Of a stretch of DNA of 64,000 nt, positions 30,879 through 39,235 are shown piece by piece. The stretch comes from Streptomyces violaceoruber (GTDB lineage: Bacteria > Actinomycetota > Actinomycetes > Streptomycetales > Streptomycetaceae): assembly GCA_000720805.1 (NCBI GenBank), contig JODI01000004.1, forward strand, positions 62,001-126,000, in the 5' to 3' direction. Both the position numbers and the translations under genes were made by a program. Below the pieces are notes generated by a model. It was not told the origin of the DNA. It was given only the letters and a program-made list of their open reading frames with translations, and did not search any database. Each line of letters starts with the position of its first letter. Position 1 is the stretch's first letter.

Positions 30879-31163
30879 GTGACCGAGCGACGCAACCGGC
30901 TGGACCTCGAGCCCGACACCGTCGAGCGGGACCTGGTCAAACTCGTGCTGACGGTGGTGGAACTGCTGCGTCAGCTCATGGAGCGGCAGGCGCTGCGCCG
31001 GTTCGACGCCGGTGACCTCGACGAGGAGCAGGAGGAGCGCATCGGGCTCACCCTGATGCTGCTCGACGACCGTATGACCGAGCTGCGTGAGCGCTACGGA
31101 CTGCGGCCCGAGGACCTGAATCTGGACCTCGGGCCGCTCGGACCTCTCCTTCCCCGGGAATGA
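30879..31163 (+). CDS. gvpK: Gas vesicle protein GvpK
   Basis: 94-residue GvpK, last gene of the cluster: RNRLDLEPDTVERDLVKLVLTVVELLRQLMERQALRRFDAGDLDEEQ is the family signature. GvpK is an accessory protein needed for vesicle formation. GTG start at 30879 with GGGGAG seven bases upstream. Twenty bases after its stop is a strong intrinsic terminator, closing a transcript that may begin at gvpO or further upstream. Confidence 0.92.
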   Translation: MTERRNRLDLEPDTVERDLVKLVLTVVELLRQLMERQALRRFDAGDLDEEQEERIGLTLMLLDDRMTELRERYGLRPEDLNLDLGPLGPLLPRE

Positions 31164-31183
31164 CGCCCCGAGAACGGATCAAG

Positions 31184-31225
31184 GACCCCGGGGCTCATCG
31201 AGATCACTCGATGAGCCCCGGGGTC
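31184..31225. terminator. Bidirectional 19-bp perfect-stem terminator
   Basis: GACCCCGGGGCTCATCGAG at 31184-31202, loop ATCA, and its exact reverse complement at 31207-31225. It separates the end of gvpK from the end of the convergent small hydrophobic gene and can serve both. There is no U-run, as usual in Streptomyces. Confidence 0.9.
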
Positions 31226-31228
31226 GAT

Positions 31229-31399
31229 TCACCACCTGTACCAGCGTCCCCTGCCTCCGCCAGCGGTCGTACCCCGCATCAGGAAGCCCAGAAGCCATAG
31301 CACCAGAACGGCCAGTGCAATCCACCAGAGCACTTTCACTGCGAAACCGGCACCGAAAAGAATCAGCACCAGAAGCAGTACGAGCAGGATCGGAACCAT
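31229..31399 (-). CDS. Small hydrophobic membrane protein
   Basis: 56 residues: an almost continuous hydrophobic stretch (VPILLVLLLVLILFGAGFAVKVLWWIALAVLVLWLLGFL) followed by RGTTAGGGRGRWYRW. It fits one or two transmembrane helices with a basic, aromatic tail on one side and resembles the lmo0937-type small stress-associated hydrophobic proteins of actinomycetes. ATG 31399 chosen because AGGAGG lies eight bases upstream. Codon use is less GC-biased than its neighbours. Role unknown. Confidence 0.8.
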   Translation of the reverse strand: MVPILLVLLLVLILFGAGFAVKVLWWIALAVLVLWLLGFLMRGTTAGGGRGRWYRW

Positions 31400-31441
31400 A
31401 GTGTGAACCTCCTGCACTCAGAGTTTCCCGAAATCAGGGAT

Positions 31442-32263
31442 TCAGACTTCCTTTCGGCACAGAATCTCTCCGTGCAGGACACAGAACCACCCGTCATCGC
31501 GGGCGCCCCACTCACGCCAGGCGGCAGCCACCGCCCGCAGTTCCCCGGGGCTCGCGTGGCCACCCCCGACGGCGCGCTCCGCGTAGGCGGAGGCCACCGT
31601 GCGGTCCGCCCACAGGCCGCTCCACCAGGCCCGCTCCTCGGCGGTCGCGAAGGTCCAGGTGCTGGAGGTCGCCGTGACGTCGGTCAGGCCCGCCCGGAGC
31701 GCCCAGGACTTCAGCCGGCGCCCGGCGTCCGGCTCGCCGCCATGGCTGCGGGCCACCCGGCGGTACAGGTCCAGCCAGTCGTCCATCCCCGCGGATGCCG
31801 GGTACCAGGTCATCGCCGCGTAGTCCGAGTCGCGGACGGCGATGAACCCCGTCGGCTTCGTCACCCGCTTCATCTCACGCAGCGCCTGCACCGGGTCGCC
31901 GACGTGCTGGAGCACCTGGTGGGCGTGGACCACGCAGAAGGTGTCGTCCGGGAAGTCCAGCGCGTGCACGTCCGCGACCGCGAAGTCCACGTTCGTCAGG
32001 CCCCGCTCGGCGGCCGTCGCCCGGGCCTGCTCCAGGATCCCCGGCGCGTGGTCGACGCCGGTGACGTGTCCGTCGGGGACCAGCGCGGCCAGGTCGGCGG
32101 TGATCGTGCCCGGACCGCACCCGATGTCCAGGATCTTCATATGGGGCTTGAGCGAGCCGAGCAGGTAGGCGGCCGAGTTGGCGGCGGTGCGCCAGGTGTG
32201 CGAGCGCAGTACCGACTCGTGGTGTCCGTGCGTGTAGACGGCGGTCTCCCGTGCCCTGGGCAT
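31442..32263 (-). CDS. Class I SAM-dependent methyltransferase (UbiE/arsenite-type fold)
   Basis: 273-residue methyltransferase. Motif I LDIGCGPGTITADLAAL (~45-60), motif II VTGVDHAPGILEQAR, motif post-I/III VHAHQVLQHVGDPVQALREMKRVTKPTGFIAV. The layout is that of UbiE-like enzymes acting on small molecules; substrate unknown. Start at ATG 32263 (MPRARE) because GAGAGGGGAT precedes it; an in-frame codon ten residues upstream lacks one. Monocistronic. Confidence 0.9.
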   Translation of the reverse strand: MPRARETAVYTHGHHESVLRSHTWRTAANSAAYLLGSLKPHMKILDIGCGPGTITADLAALVPDGHVTGVDHAPGILEQARATAAERGLTNVDFAVADVHALDFPDDTFCVVHAHQVLQHVGDPVQALREMKRVTKPTGFIAVRDSDYAAMTWYPASAGMDDWLDLYRRVARSHGGEPDAGRRLKSWALRAGLTDVTATSSTWTFATAEERAWWSGLWADRTVASAYAERAVGGGHASPGELRAVAAAWREWGARDDGWFCVLHGEILCRKEV

Positions 32264-32386
32264 GGCTGATCCCCTCTCGGCGGGCCGGCTCACCGGGACC
32301 CCGCGGCCCCGCCGGCGACACGATCACCGTACGCCCGCGTGCCGAATGCTGAGACCCCATGTCTTGCCATACGGACTGACGGGAGA

Positions 32387-33883
32387 TCAGGTCTGGGGCA
32401 GCGGGCGGTAGACGGTGAGCGCCTCCGGCAGCTTCTCCACCCTCACCTCGCCGTCCACCTCGGTGACTTCACCGTCGTACGCGAGCAGCGTGCCCGGTGC
32501 CACGCCCGCCAGCCGGAGCCGGCCGACCCGGACGGCGGCGTGGCCGCGGCGGGGGAGGTCCAGGGGGCCGGCGAGGGCGGCGGCGAGCAGCCGTACGGCG
32601 GGGTGGCGGCCGCCGTGCACGACCCGTACGTCGAGCTGCCCGTCGGCCAGGTCGATTCGGCGGCCGGGCGCGAGACCCATCCGGTGGTAGGTGCCGTTGC
32701 CGACGAACAGCAGCCACAGCGGCCGTGCCTCGCCGCGGAACCGGACCTCCAGCGGATGCCGGTCGGCGCGCACCACCCGCAGCGCGGCCAGCACCCCCGC
32801 CGGCCAGCCGCCGATCCGGGACGACCAGCGATCCCGTTCACGCACCAGTTCGGGGTACACGCCCAGGCTGAAGGTGTTGAGGAAGATGCCTTCCTGCCCA
32901 CCGCCGGTGAAGCGGCCCACGTCCACCCGTACGCCCTCGCCCTCCTGGACGGCCCGGCTCAGATCGCGGACGCCCTCCACACCGAGGTCGTAGGCGAAGT
33001 GGTTGAGCGTGCCGCCGGGCAGCACCGCGAGGGGCAGGCCGTGGCGCAGGGCGATCCCGCCGGCGGCGTTGACGGTGCCGTCGCCCCCGCACACCCCGAG
33101 CACCCGGGCCCGGACCGCGGCCTTCTCCAACTCGGCCCGCACGTCGGCCGGGTCGCACTCGACGACCTCGGCCGCAGGCAGGCTGTCGCGCAGCGCGCGG
33201 ACCCGGTCGGCACTGCCGGAGCCGGTGTTCGCGACCATGACCAGGCCCTGACCGTCCGGCAGCGCGGGCACCCGGGCCCGCGGCCGGGCCGGCGGTACCG
33301 CCTGCGCCCGGGTCGGCACCAGGGCCCGCACGGCGAACGCGGCACCCGCGCCCAGGGCCGCGCCCGCCAGCACGTCGCTCGGGAAGTGGACACCGGTGTA
33401 GACGCGGGACGCGGCCACCGAGAAGGCGACCGGGGCCACCGCCGCGCCCCAGGACGGCGACTCCAGGGCGACCCCGGCGGCGAACGCGGCCGCCGACGCG
33501 GAGTGGCCGGACGGGAACGAGGTGGTGATCGGCTGCCGCTTCAGCCGCCGCACCAGCGGCACCGGGTCCAGGACGGGCCGCGGCCGGCGCACCGAGCGCT
33601 TGCCGAGCGTGTTGATGGTCAGCGAGGCCAGGCTCAGCGAGGCCAGCCCCCGCGCGGCCGCCCGGCGGGCCCGCGGGGTACGGCTCGCGGCCATCGCGGC
33701 GGCCGTCGCGAACCACAGCACCCCGTGGTTCGCGCTCCGGCTCAGCCGTGGCAGGACACGTTCGGCACCGGGCCAGTGGCTCGCGGCGGCGAACTCGAAC
33801 ACCTTGCAGTCGAGGGCCAGCAGGCGCTCCCGCAGGACGTGGTGTCCGGGTTTGGGGACGGTGAGGTCGACGTCTGGGCTCAT
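32387..33883 (-). CDS. PAP2 phosphatase - diacylglycerol kinase fusion protein
   Basis: 498-residue fusion. N-terminal half (~1-205): PAP2/phosphatidic-acid phosphatase membrane domain with motifs KRSVRRPRP, PSGHSAS and SRVYTGVHFPSD (all three signature blocks, including the catalytic His residues). C-terminal half (~215-498): lipid/diacylglycerol-kinase catalytic domain with VCGGDGTVNAAGG and LPGGTLNHFAYDLG. The two opposite activities on one chain, phosphatidate dephosphorylation and lipid phosphorylation, suggest a lipid-recycling or isoprenoid-phosphate enzyme. ATG at 33883; the much longer open frame upstream is a shadow of the ABC-F gene. Confidence 0.9.
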   Translation of the reverse strand: MSPDVDLTVPKPGHHVLRERLLALDCKVFEFAAASHWPGAERVLPRLSRSANHGVLWFATAAAMAASRTPRARRAAARGLASLSLASLTINTLGKRSVRRPRPVLDPVPLVRRLKRQPITTSFPSGHSASAAAFAAGVALESPSWGAAVAPVAFSVAASRVYTGVHFPSDVLAGAALGAGAAFAVRALVPTRAQAVPPARPRARVPALPDGQGLVMVANTGSGSADRVRALRDSLPAAEVVECDPADVRAELEKAAVRARVLGVCGGDGTVNAAGGIALRHGLPLAVLPGGTLNHFAYDLGVEGVRDLSRAVQEGEGVRVDVGRFTGGGQEGIFLNTFSLGVYPELVRERDRWSSRIGGWPAGVLAALRVVRADRHPLEVRFRGEARPLWLLFVGNGTYHRMGLAPGRRIDLADGQLDVRVVHGGRHPAVRLLAAALAGPLDLPRRGHAAVRVGRLRLAGVAPGTLLAYDGEVTEVDGEVRVEKLPEALTVYRPLPQT

Positions 33884-34003
33884 GCCCCTGCGTCTACCCC
33901 GGCCCGGGTGGATCCTGTACGCACGCGCGCGCAGGCCACCGGGACCGGGGCGGTCGGAAACCGGTTTGTCAGGGCGGCCGCCCGGACCCCAGACTGGCTC
34001 GTC

Positions 34004-35623
34004 ATGGGACATCTGGAAGCAGCACACCTCGAGTACTACCTCCCCGACGGGAGGGCGCTGCTCGGCGATGTGTCGTTCCGGGTGGGTGAAGGGGCCGCCG
34101 TGGCTCTCGTGGGACCCAACGGCGCCGGCAAGACGACGCTGCTGCGGCTGATCTCCGGCGAGCTGAAACCGCACGGCGGGACCGTCACCGTCAGCGGCGG
34201 CCTCGGCGTGATGCGCCAGTTCGTGGGATCCGTACGCGACGAGACGACCGTACGGGACCTGCTCGTGTCGGTGGCGCCGCCCCGCATCCAGGAGGCCGCG
34301 CGGGCCGTCGACAGGGCCGAGCACGCCATCATGACCGTCGACGACGAGGCCGCCCAGCTGCAGTACGCGCAGTCGCTCTCCGACTGGGCCGAGGTGCGCG
34401 GGTACGAGTCCGAGACGCTGTGGGACATGTGCACCATGGCCGCGCTCGGCGTGCCGTACGAGAAGGCGCAGTTCCGTGAGGTGCGCACCCTCTCCGGCGG
34501 CGAGCAGAAACGGCTGGTGCTGGAGGCGTTGCTGCGCGGCACCGACGAGGTGCTGCTGCTCGACGAACCCGACAACTACCTCGACGTGCCCGGCAAGCGC
34601 TGGCTGGAGGAGCGGCTGGGGGAGACCCGCAAGACGGTCCTGTTCGTCTCCCACGACCGGGAACTCCTCGCCCGCGCGGCCGAGAAGATCGTCTCCGTCG
34701 AGCCGGGTCCCGCGGGTGCCGACGCCTGGGTGCACGGCGGCGGCTTCGCCACCTACCACGAGGCCCGGCGCGAACGCTTCGCCCGCTTCGAGGAGTTGCG
34801 CCGCCGCTGGGACGAGAAGCACGCCCAGCTGAAGAAGCTGGTGCTGAACCTCCGCCAGGCGGCCTCCATCAGCCACGAGCTGGCCTCCCGCTACCAGGCC
34901 GCCCAGACCCGGCTGCGCAAGTTCGAGGAGGCGGGCCCGCCGCCGGAACCGCCGCGCGAGCAGGACATCAGGATGCGTCTGAAGGGCGGCCGGACCGGCG
35001 TACGGGCCGTCACCTGCCAGGGACTCGAACTCACCGGCCTGATGAAGCCGTTCGACCTGGAGGTCTTCTACGGCGAGCGGGTCGCCGTCCTCGGCTCCAA
35101 CGGTTCCGGCAAGTCGCACTTCCTGCGGCTGCTGGCCGGCGAGGAGGTGGCCCACACGGGGGAGTGGAAGCTCGGGGCACGTGTGGTGCCCGGGCACTTC
35201 GCGCAGACGCACGCCCACCCCGAGCTGCAGGGCCGCACCCTCCTGGACATCCTGTGGAAGGAGCACGCCCAGGACCGGGGCGCGGCCATGTCCCGGCTGC
35301 GCCGCTACGAACTGACGGCCCAGGCCGAGCAGAGCTTCGACCGGCTCTCCGGCGGCCAGCAGGCCCGTTTCCAGATCCTGCTGCTGGAGCTGCAGGGCGT
35401 CACCGCCCTGCTGCTCGACGAGCCGACCGACAACCTCGACCTGGAGTCCGCCGAAGCCCTGCAGGAGGGCCTGGAGGCCTTCGACGGCACCGTCCTCGCC
35501 GTCACCCACGACCGCTGGTTCGCCCGCTCCTTCGACCGCTACCTGGTCTTCGGCAGCGACGGCCGGGTCCGTGAGACGGCCGAGCCGGTGTGGGACGAGC
35601 GACGCGTGGAAAGGGCCCGGTAA
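34004..35623 (+). CDS. ABC-F family ATPase
   Basis: 539-residue soluble protein with two ABC ATPase domains and no membrane part, hence ABC-F (ribosome-associated translation factor or antibiotic-resistance type). Domain 1: GPNGAGKTT, LSGGEQKR, LLLDEPDNYLD. Inter-domain linker ~235-330 is long, charged and helical (RRRWDEKHAQLKKLVLNLRQ), the part that would reach the ribosomal tRNA sites. Domain 2: GSNGSGKS, LSGGQQAR, LLLDEPTDNLD. All catalytic Glu residues are present. A TTGTCA (33966-33971) and CAGACT (33990-33995) pair 18 bases apart could be its promoter. Resistance versus housekeeping role cannot be decided from sequence. Confidence 0.92.
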   Translation: MGHLEAAHLEYYLPDGRALLGDVSFRVGEGAAVALVGPNGAGKTTLLRLISGELKPHGGTVTVSGGLGVMRQFVGSVRDETTVRDLLVSVAPPRIQEAARAVDRAEHAIMTVDDEAAQLQYAQSLSDWAEVRGYESETLWDMCTMAALGVPYEKAQFREVRTLSGGEQKRLVLEALLRGTDEVLLLDEPDNYLDVPGKRWLEERLGETRKTVLFVSHDRELLARAAEKIVSVEPGPAGADAWVHGGGFATYHEARRERFARFEELRRRWDEKHAQLKKLVLNLRQAASISHELASRYQAAQTRLRKFEEAGPPPEPPREQDIRMRLKGGRTGVRAVTCQGLELTGLMKPFDLEVFYGERVAVLGSNGSGKSHFLRLLAGEEVAHTGEWKLGARVVPGHFAQTHAHPELQGRTLLDILWKEHAQDRGAAMSRLRRYELTAQAEQSFDRLSGGQQARFQILLLELQGVTALLLDEPTDNLDLESAEALQEGLEAFDGTVLAVTHDRWFARSFDRYLVFGSDGRVRETAEPVWDERRVERAR

Positions 35624-35642
35624 CCCTCAGGTCACCGGGCCC
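35613..35642. terminator. Hairpin between convergent ABC-F and baeRF genes
   Basis: GGGCCCGGT at 35613-35621, 12-base loop, ACCGGGCCC at 35634-35642. It begins inside the last codons of the ABC-F gene and lies 16 bases before the end of the convergent gene; it could stop transcription from both sides. Confidence 0.6.
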
Positions 35643-35657
35643 GGCCCTCGTACACGG

Positions 35658-36767
35658 TCACTTCCAGCGCAGCAGCGCGCCCAGGCCGCCCACCGGCACC
35701 TCCGTCTCCTCGGCCGCCGGGGTCACCGAGATCGCCGGGGCGCCCGTCGCGACCGCCGACCGGATCAGCGCGTCGTCCGCACGGGCCGGCCAGGAGTGCT
35801 GCTCGCCGAGGATCTTCAGATCCGTCCGGCGCACGGCCAGCTGGTCCGGGTCCTCGCCGATCCACACCTCCCGGTGCGCGTCAGGGCCGTCGGGCCGGAT
35901 CAGCAGCTCGTCGATACGGTGCTCACGCGCCGCCTCGACCAGCGCGGGCACGCCCTCGACCGCGGCGGCGCGTCCGTCGTCGCCGGGCTCCCGGGCGGCC
36001 AGGAACCGCTCCAGCTCGCGCTCCGCGCGCTGCCGTACGTGCGCGGCGCGGGCCTGCTCCACGTCCTCGTCGAGCAGCCTGCTGCCGGCGCCGTGCGGGG
36101 CCTCGACGACGAGATCCTCCAGCCGCTTGGGCAGCCGGTCGTGCACGGACCGCCGCTCCCGGTCGTCACCCACGAGGACCAGCAGGTCGGCGCGGGTCTC
36201 CTCCTGGCAGACGGCGAGCGCGTCCGCGATCTCGGCGGCGTTGTGCTCCCAGGTGTTCTCCACCCGCAGCTGGAAGTGCTTCTCCGACCAGTCGGCGGAG
36301 CTCGTACGGTGTACGGGGTACTGGCGGCCGGTGACCGTGCCGGCGTCCTGACGGCCGAGCGCGCCGCGCAGCTCGAAGTCCGCGCCCTTGCGGTCCACGT
36401 ACGCCACGACACAGACCGGGTCCTCGCCGGCCAGCTCCAGCAGCGGAGCGGTGTGCGGCAGCGGTGCCCAGTAGGCGCGGTTGCCGTCCGGCGCCACGGT
36501 CAGCGGCGGATCCAGCACCACCTCTCCGGCTCGCGCGAACAGGGCCCGCCCGTGGGGTTCGGGGGAGCGCCGCAGGCCCTCCAGCGCCTCCCGTACAGCC
36601 CGGCACGTGTCCTCGTCCGCCCCCTGCCGGGACAGCTCCCTCGACAGTGCCACGGCCGCCAGATGCCGCTCGTGGGCCGTGTCCTCCGTATGACGGGAGG
36701 TGTCGACGTACACGGAGGCCCAGGGGCCGGGATGTTCGTAGAGTGGCTGGAGAAAGGCGAGATCCAT
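35658..36767 (-). CDS. Vms1/baeRF2-family protein (Rv2629-like)
   Basis: 369-residue protein resembling Mycobacterium Rv2629 and the bacterial archaeo-eukaryotic release-factor (baeRF) family. Opening MDLAFLQPLYEHPGPWASVYVDTSRH is typical; then LLVLVGDDRERRSV and the C-terminal DELLIRPDG and DDALIRSAVATGAPAISV of the eRF1 domain 3-like part. The Gly-Gly-Gln catalytic tripeptide of true release factors is not visible, so hydrolase activity is doubtful. Rv2629 belongs to the hypoxia regulon in mycobacteria. GGGAGGGA precedes the ATG at 36767, and a SigB-type promoter reads toward it. Confidence 0.85.
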   Translation of the reverse strand: MDLAFLQPLYEHPGPWASVYVDTSRHTEDTAHERHLAAVALSRELSRQGADEDTCRAVREALEGLRRSPEPHGRALFARAGEVVLDPPLTVAPDGNRAYWAPLPHTAPLLELAGEDPVCVVAYVDRKGADFELRGALGRQDAGTVTGRQYPVHRTSSADWSEKHFQLRVENTWEHNAAEIADALAVCQEETRADLLVLVGDDRERRSVHDRLPKRLEDLVVEAPHGAGSRLLDEDVEQARAAHVRQRAERELERFLAAREPGDDGRAAAVEGVPALVEAAREHRIDELLIRPDGPDAHREVWIGEDPDQLAVRRTDLKILGEQHSWPARADDALIRSAVATGAPAISVTPAAEETEVPVGGLGALLRWK

Positions 36768-36791
36768 GGTTCCCTCCCGGATGTCGCTTGG

Positions 36792-36815
36792 GGGTAGTGC
36801 GTCCGGGGCGGGTAC
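36792..36815 (+). promoter_or_regulatory. SigB-type promoter for the DUF6158 gene
   Basis: GGGT (36792-36795), 14-base spacer, GGGTAC (36810-36815). It matches GNNT-N14/16-GGGTAC and would start transcription near 36822, right at the annotated ATG. Confidence 0.6.
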
Positions 36816-36836
36816 CCGGGGGACATGAACGAACAC
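36812..36836 (-). promoter_or_regulatory. SigB-type promoter for the baeRF gene, sharing the palindromic -10
   Basis: On the minus strand GTGT (36836-36833), 15-base spacer, GGGTAC (36817-36812). The -10 elements of this and the opposing promoter overlap in one GGGTACCC palindrome at 36810-36817. Confidence 0.6.
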
Positions 36837-37103
36837 GACGAGCGGGACATGACCATGACCGGAGTCGATGCCGGCCGGCTGGACGACCAGCAGCTCATGA
36901 AGGAGCTGGAGACCATCCACCGCACCCGGCACGACACCCTGCTGCACGGGTCGAACGACGCCCTGCGGGCCCACAACGAGCGCATGGCGCAGCTGGAGGG
37001 TGAGTTCCTGCGCCGCAACCCGCGCCGCCCGGTCGCCGCGGGCCGCACCCGCGAAGGGGCGCGGGAACGCGTGAGCGGGGAGTCGACGACTCCCCGCTCC
37101 TGA
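36825..37103 (+). CDS. DUF6158 family protein
   Basis: 92-residue actinobacterial protein of unknown function. The conserved part is DDQQLMKELETIHRTRHDTLLHGSNDALRAHNERMAQLEGEFLRRNP, a helical, charged segment, followed by a basic tail. Three in-frame ATGs exist (36825, 36849, 36855). If transcription begins near 36822 as the promoter predicts, the ATG at 36849, with GAGCGGGA upstream, could be the real start, leaving 84 residues. The gene is divergent from the baeRF gene and probably co-induced with it. Confidence 0.75.
   Translation: MNEHDERDMTMTGVDAGRLDDQQLMKELETIHRTRHDTLLHGSNDALRAHNERMAQLEGEFLRRNPRRPVAAGRTREGARERVSGESTTPRS
37073..37099 (+). terminator. Hairpin overlapping the DUF6158 stop
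   Basis: GAGCGGGGAGTCG at 37073-37085 is followed, after one base, by its reverse complement CGACTCCCCGCTC (37087-37099), so the hairpin has about 11 paired bases with a five-base loop. It lies within the last codons of the gene. The right arm is part of a 17-base direct repeat (CGACTCCCCGCTCCTGA at 37087-37103 and 37107-37123). Confidence 0.7.
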
Positions 37104-37135
37104 GACGACTCCCCGCTCCTGAACGGAACGACCGG

Positions 37136-39235
37136 TCAGCGGCGCACCGGCGGCCGGTTCCAGTGCCGGTGCGCGGCGACCGCCTCCACGAACGCCCGGG
37201 TGAACTCCTCGCTCGCGGCGCCCGGCGAGGTGTCCGTCACCACGCCCTGGTCGGCGACCACGCGGTGGAACTCGGTGGACAGGCGCAGCCCCTCCGGTTC
37301 CAGCGCCGACACGATCCCCACGCCCGAGCCGAGCGCGCCGACCGGCTTGCCGTGCCGGTAGGCGTCCCGCACGAAGCGCATCGCGTCCGGGTCGGCGGTC
37401 GTCGGCGGGGTGCCCACCGGTCCGCCGGGAAGCAGGACGGCGTCGTACAGCACCGAGGCCACGGTCGGCAGTGCGCGGTCGACGGTGTACCGCTCGCCGT
37501 CGGAGCCCTCCACCGTGCCGTCCGTCGCCGCCAGCGCCTCCACGATCGCGCCCTCGGCGGCCAGCACCTCGCGCACGGACGCCACCTGCTCGGGATCGAT
37601 GCCGTCGGTGACCAGGACCGCGATCTGCCGGGTGCGGATCGACCCCGCACCGCGCAGCGACTCCAGGCTGAGGGCGGGAGAGGCCCCCTTGGAGGCCGTG
37701 GCCTTCTCGGCCGGCTCGGGCACCCCGATGCCGGCCGCCACCTGCGCCGCCAACTCTCCGTCGACCTTGGCCAGTTGTTCGACCGTGCGGGTGCGGACCG
37801 CCAGCGCGTCGACCTTGCCGAGCTCGAACCGGAAGGCGTCGACGATGTGTTGCCTCTCCCAGTCGGCCATGCTGTTCCAGAACAGGGCGGCCTGGCTGTA
37901 GTGGTCCTGGAAGCTCGGGCTGCGCCGCCGGATCTTGTGCCCGTCCACCCGTTCCGCGTGGTGCGTGAACGCGTTCCCGCCCGCACCGGCGTGGGCCGGG
38001 CAGCCGCCGCCGAGTGAGTTCGGGAAGTAGTTCGTGCCCCGGTGGATCGCGCTCTGGTGGTGGCCGTCGCGCTGGTTGGTCCGCACCGGCGCCACCGGAC
38101 GGTTCACCGGCAGCTGGGAGAAGTTGGGACCGCCCAGCCGGGTCAGCTGTGTGTCCAGGTAGGAGAAGTTACGGGCCTGGAGCAGCGGGTCGTTGGTGAA
38201 GTCGATCCCGGGGACGACGTTGGCGGTGTGGAAGGCGACCTGCTCGGTCTCCGCGAAGAAGTTCTCCGGGTTGCGGTTCAGGACCATCCGGCCGATCGGC
38301 CGCACCGGCACCTGCTCCTCCGGAATGACCTTCGTGGGGTCGAGCAGGTCGAAGTCGAAGGCGAACTCGTCTTCCTCCGGCACGAGTTGGACACCCAGCT
38401 CCCACTCCGGGTACTCGCCGGCCTCGATCGCGTTCCACAGATCACCCCGGTTGAAGTCGGGGTTGCGGCCCTGGCACTCCTGCGCCTCGTCCCACACCAG
38501 CGAGTGCACCCCGAGCCGCGGCTTCCAGTGGAACTTCACGAACGTGCCGCGTCCCTCGGCGTTCACGAACCGGAAGGTGTGCACGCCGAAGCCCTGCATC
38601 ATGCGGTAGCTGCGCGGGATCGCGCGGTCCGACATCAGCCACATGATCGCGTGCAGGGTCTCCGGCTGGAGCGACACGAAGTCCCACAGGGTGTCGTGCG
38701 CGGAGGCACCCGTGGGCATGTCGTTGTGCGGCTCCGGCTTCAGGGCGTGCACGAAGTCGGGGAACTTGACGCCGTCCTGGATGAAGAAGACCGGGACGTT
38801 GTTCCCGACCAGGTCGTAGTTGCCCTCCGAGGTGTAGAACTTGGTGGCGAATCCGCGCACGTCCCGCACGGTGTCCGCGGAGCCCTTCGGGCCCTGCACG
38901 GTCGAGAACCGCACGAACACCGGGGTCCGCACCGACGGGTCCTGGAGGAAGGCCGCCCGGGTGAACTCCGCACACGACTCGTACGGTTCGAAGTAGCCGT
39001 AGGCGCCCGCGCCCCGCGCGTGCACCACCCGCTCCGGGATCCGCTCGTGGTCGAAGTGGGTGAGCTTCTCCCGGAAGTGGAAGTCCTCCATCAGGGTCGG
39101 CCCGCGTTCGCCGACGGTCAGCGAGTCGTCGGTGTGGTCGACCTCCACACCCTGGTCGGTGGTGAGCGGCCCGGCGGCGGGGTCGTCCGCGTGGAACCTC
39201 TCGCGCTGCTGCTGCTTGGGGTCGGCCGGGTCCAT
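37136..39235 (-). CDS. katE: Large-subunit catalase HPII
   Basis: 699-residue haem catalase, cytoplasmic, converting hydrogen peroxide to water and oxygen. Clade-2 large type: catalase core ~35-510 (active-site His in [12 protein letters not shown], Asn in GNNVPVFF, axial Tyr region [18 protein letters not shown], haem-side R/F in [10 protein letters not shown]) plus the flavodoxin/class-I amidotransferase-like C-terminal domain (~545-690, [30 protein letters not shown]). The ATG at 39235 overlaps the preceding stop by one base (TGATG). It is the last gene of a five-gene operon led by a SigB-type promoter at 40772-40796. Confidence 0.95.
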   Translation of the reverse strand: MDPADPKQQQRERFHADDPAAGPLTTDQGVEVDHTDDSLTVGERGPTLMEDFHFREKLTHFDHERIPERVVHARGAGAYGYFEPYESCAEFTRAAFLQDPSVRTPVFVRFSTVQGPKGSADTVRDVRGFATKFYTSEGNYDLVGNNVPVFFIQDGVKFPDFVHALKPEPHNDMPTGASAHDTLWDFVSLQPETLHAIMWLMSDRAIPRSYRMMQGFGVHTFRFVNAEGRGTFVKFHWKPRLGVHSLVWDEAQECQGRNPDFNRGDLWNAIEAGEYPEWELGVQLVPEEDEFAFDFDLLDPTKVIPEEQVPVRPIGRMVLNRNPENFFAETEQVAFHTANVVPGIDFTNDPLLQARNFSYLDTQLTRLGGPNFSQLPVNRPVAPVRTNQRDGHHQSAIHRGTNYFPNSLGGGCPAHAGAGGNAFTHHAERVDGHKIRRRSPSFQDHYSQAALFWNSMADWERQHIVDAFRFELGKVDALAVRTRTVEQLAKVDGELAAQVAAGIGVPEPAEKATASKGASPALSLESLRGAGSIRTRQIAVLVTDGIDPEQVASVREVLAAEGAIVEALAATDGTVEGSDGERYTVDRALPTVASVLYDAVLLPGGPVGTPPTTADPDAMRFVRDAYRHGKPVGALGSGVGIVSALEPEGLRLSTEFHRVVADQGVVTDTSPGAASEEFTRAFVEAVAAHRHWNRPPVRR

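Noticed and set aside
32264..33881. Large plus-strand open frame upstream of the ABC-F gene, reaching back to 32339
   Set aside because: Antisense shadow of the PAP2-kinase gene with no family similarity; the ABC-F motifs begin at the ATG at 34004.
33884..35509. Minus-strand extension of the PAP2-kinase frame to 35509 (1040 residues)
   Set aside because: It is antisense to the ABC-F gene and reads as Gly/Val/Leu/Gln-rich repeats; the true start at 33883 precedes the PAP2 domain.
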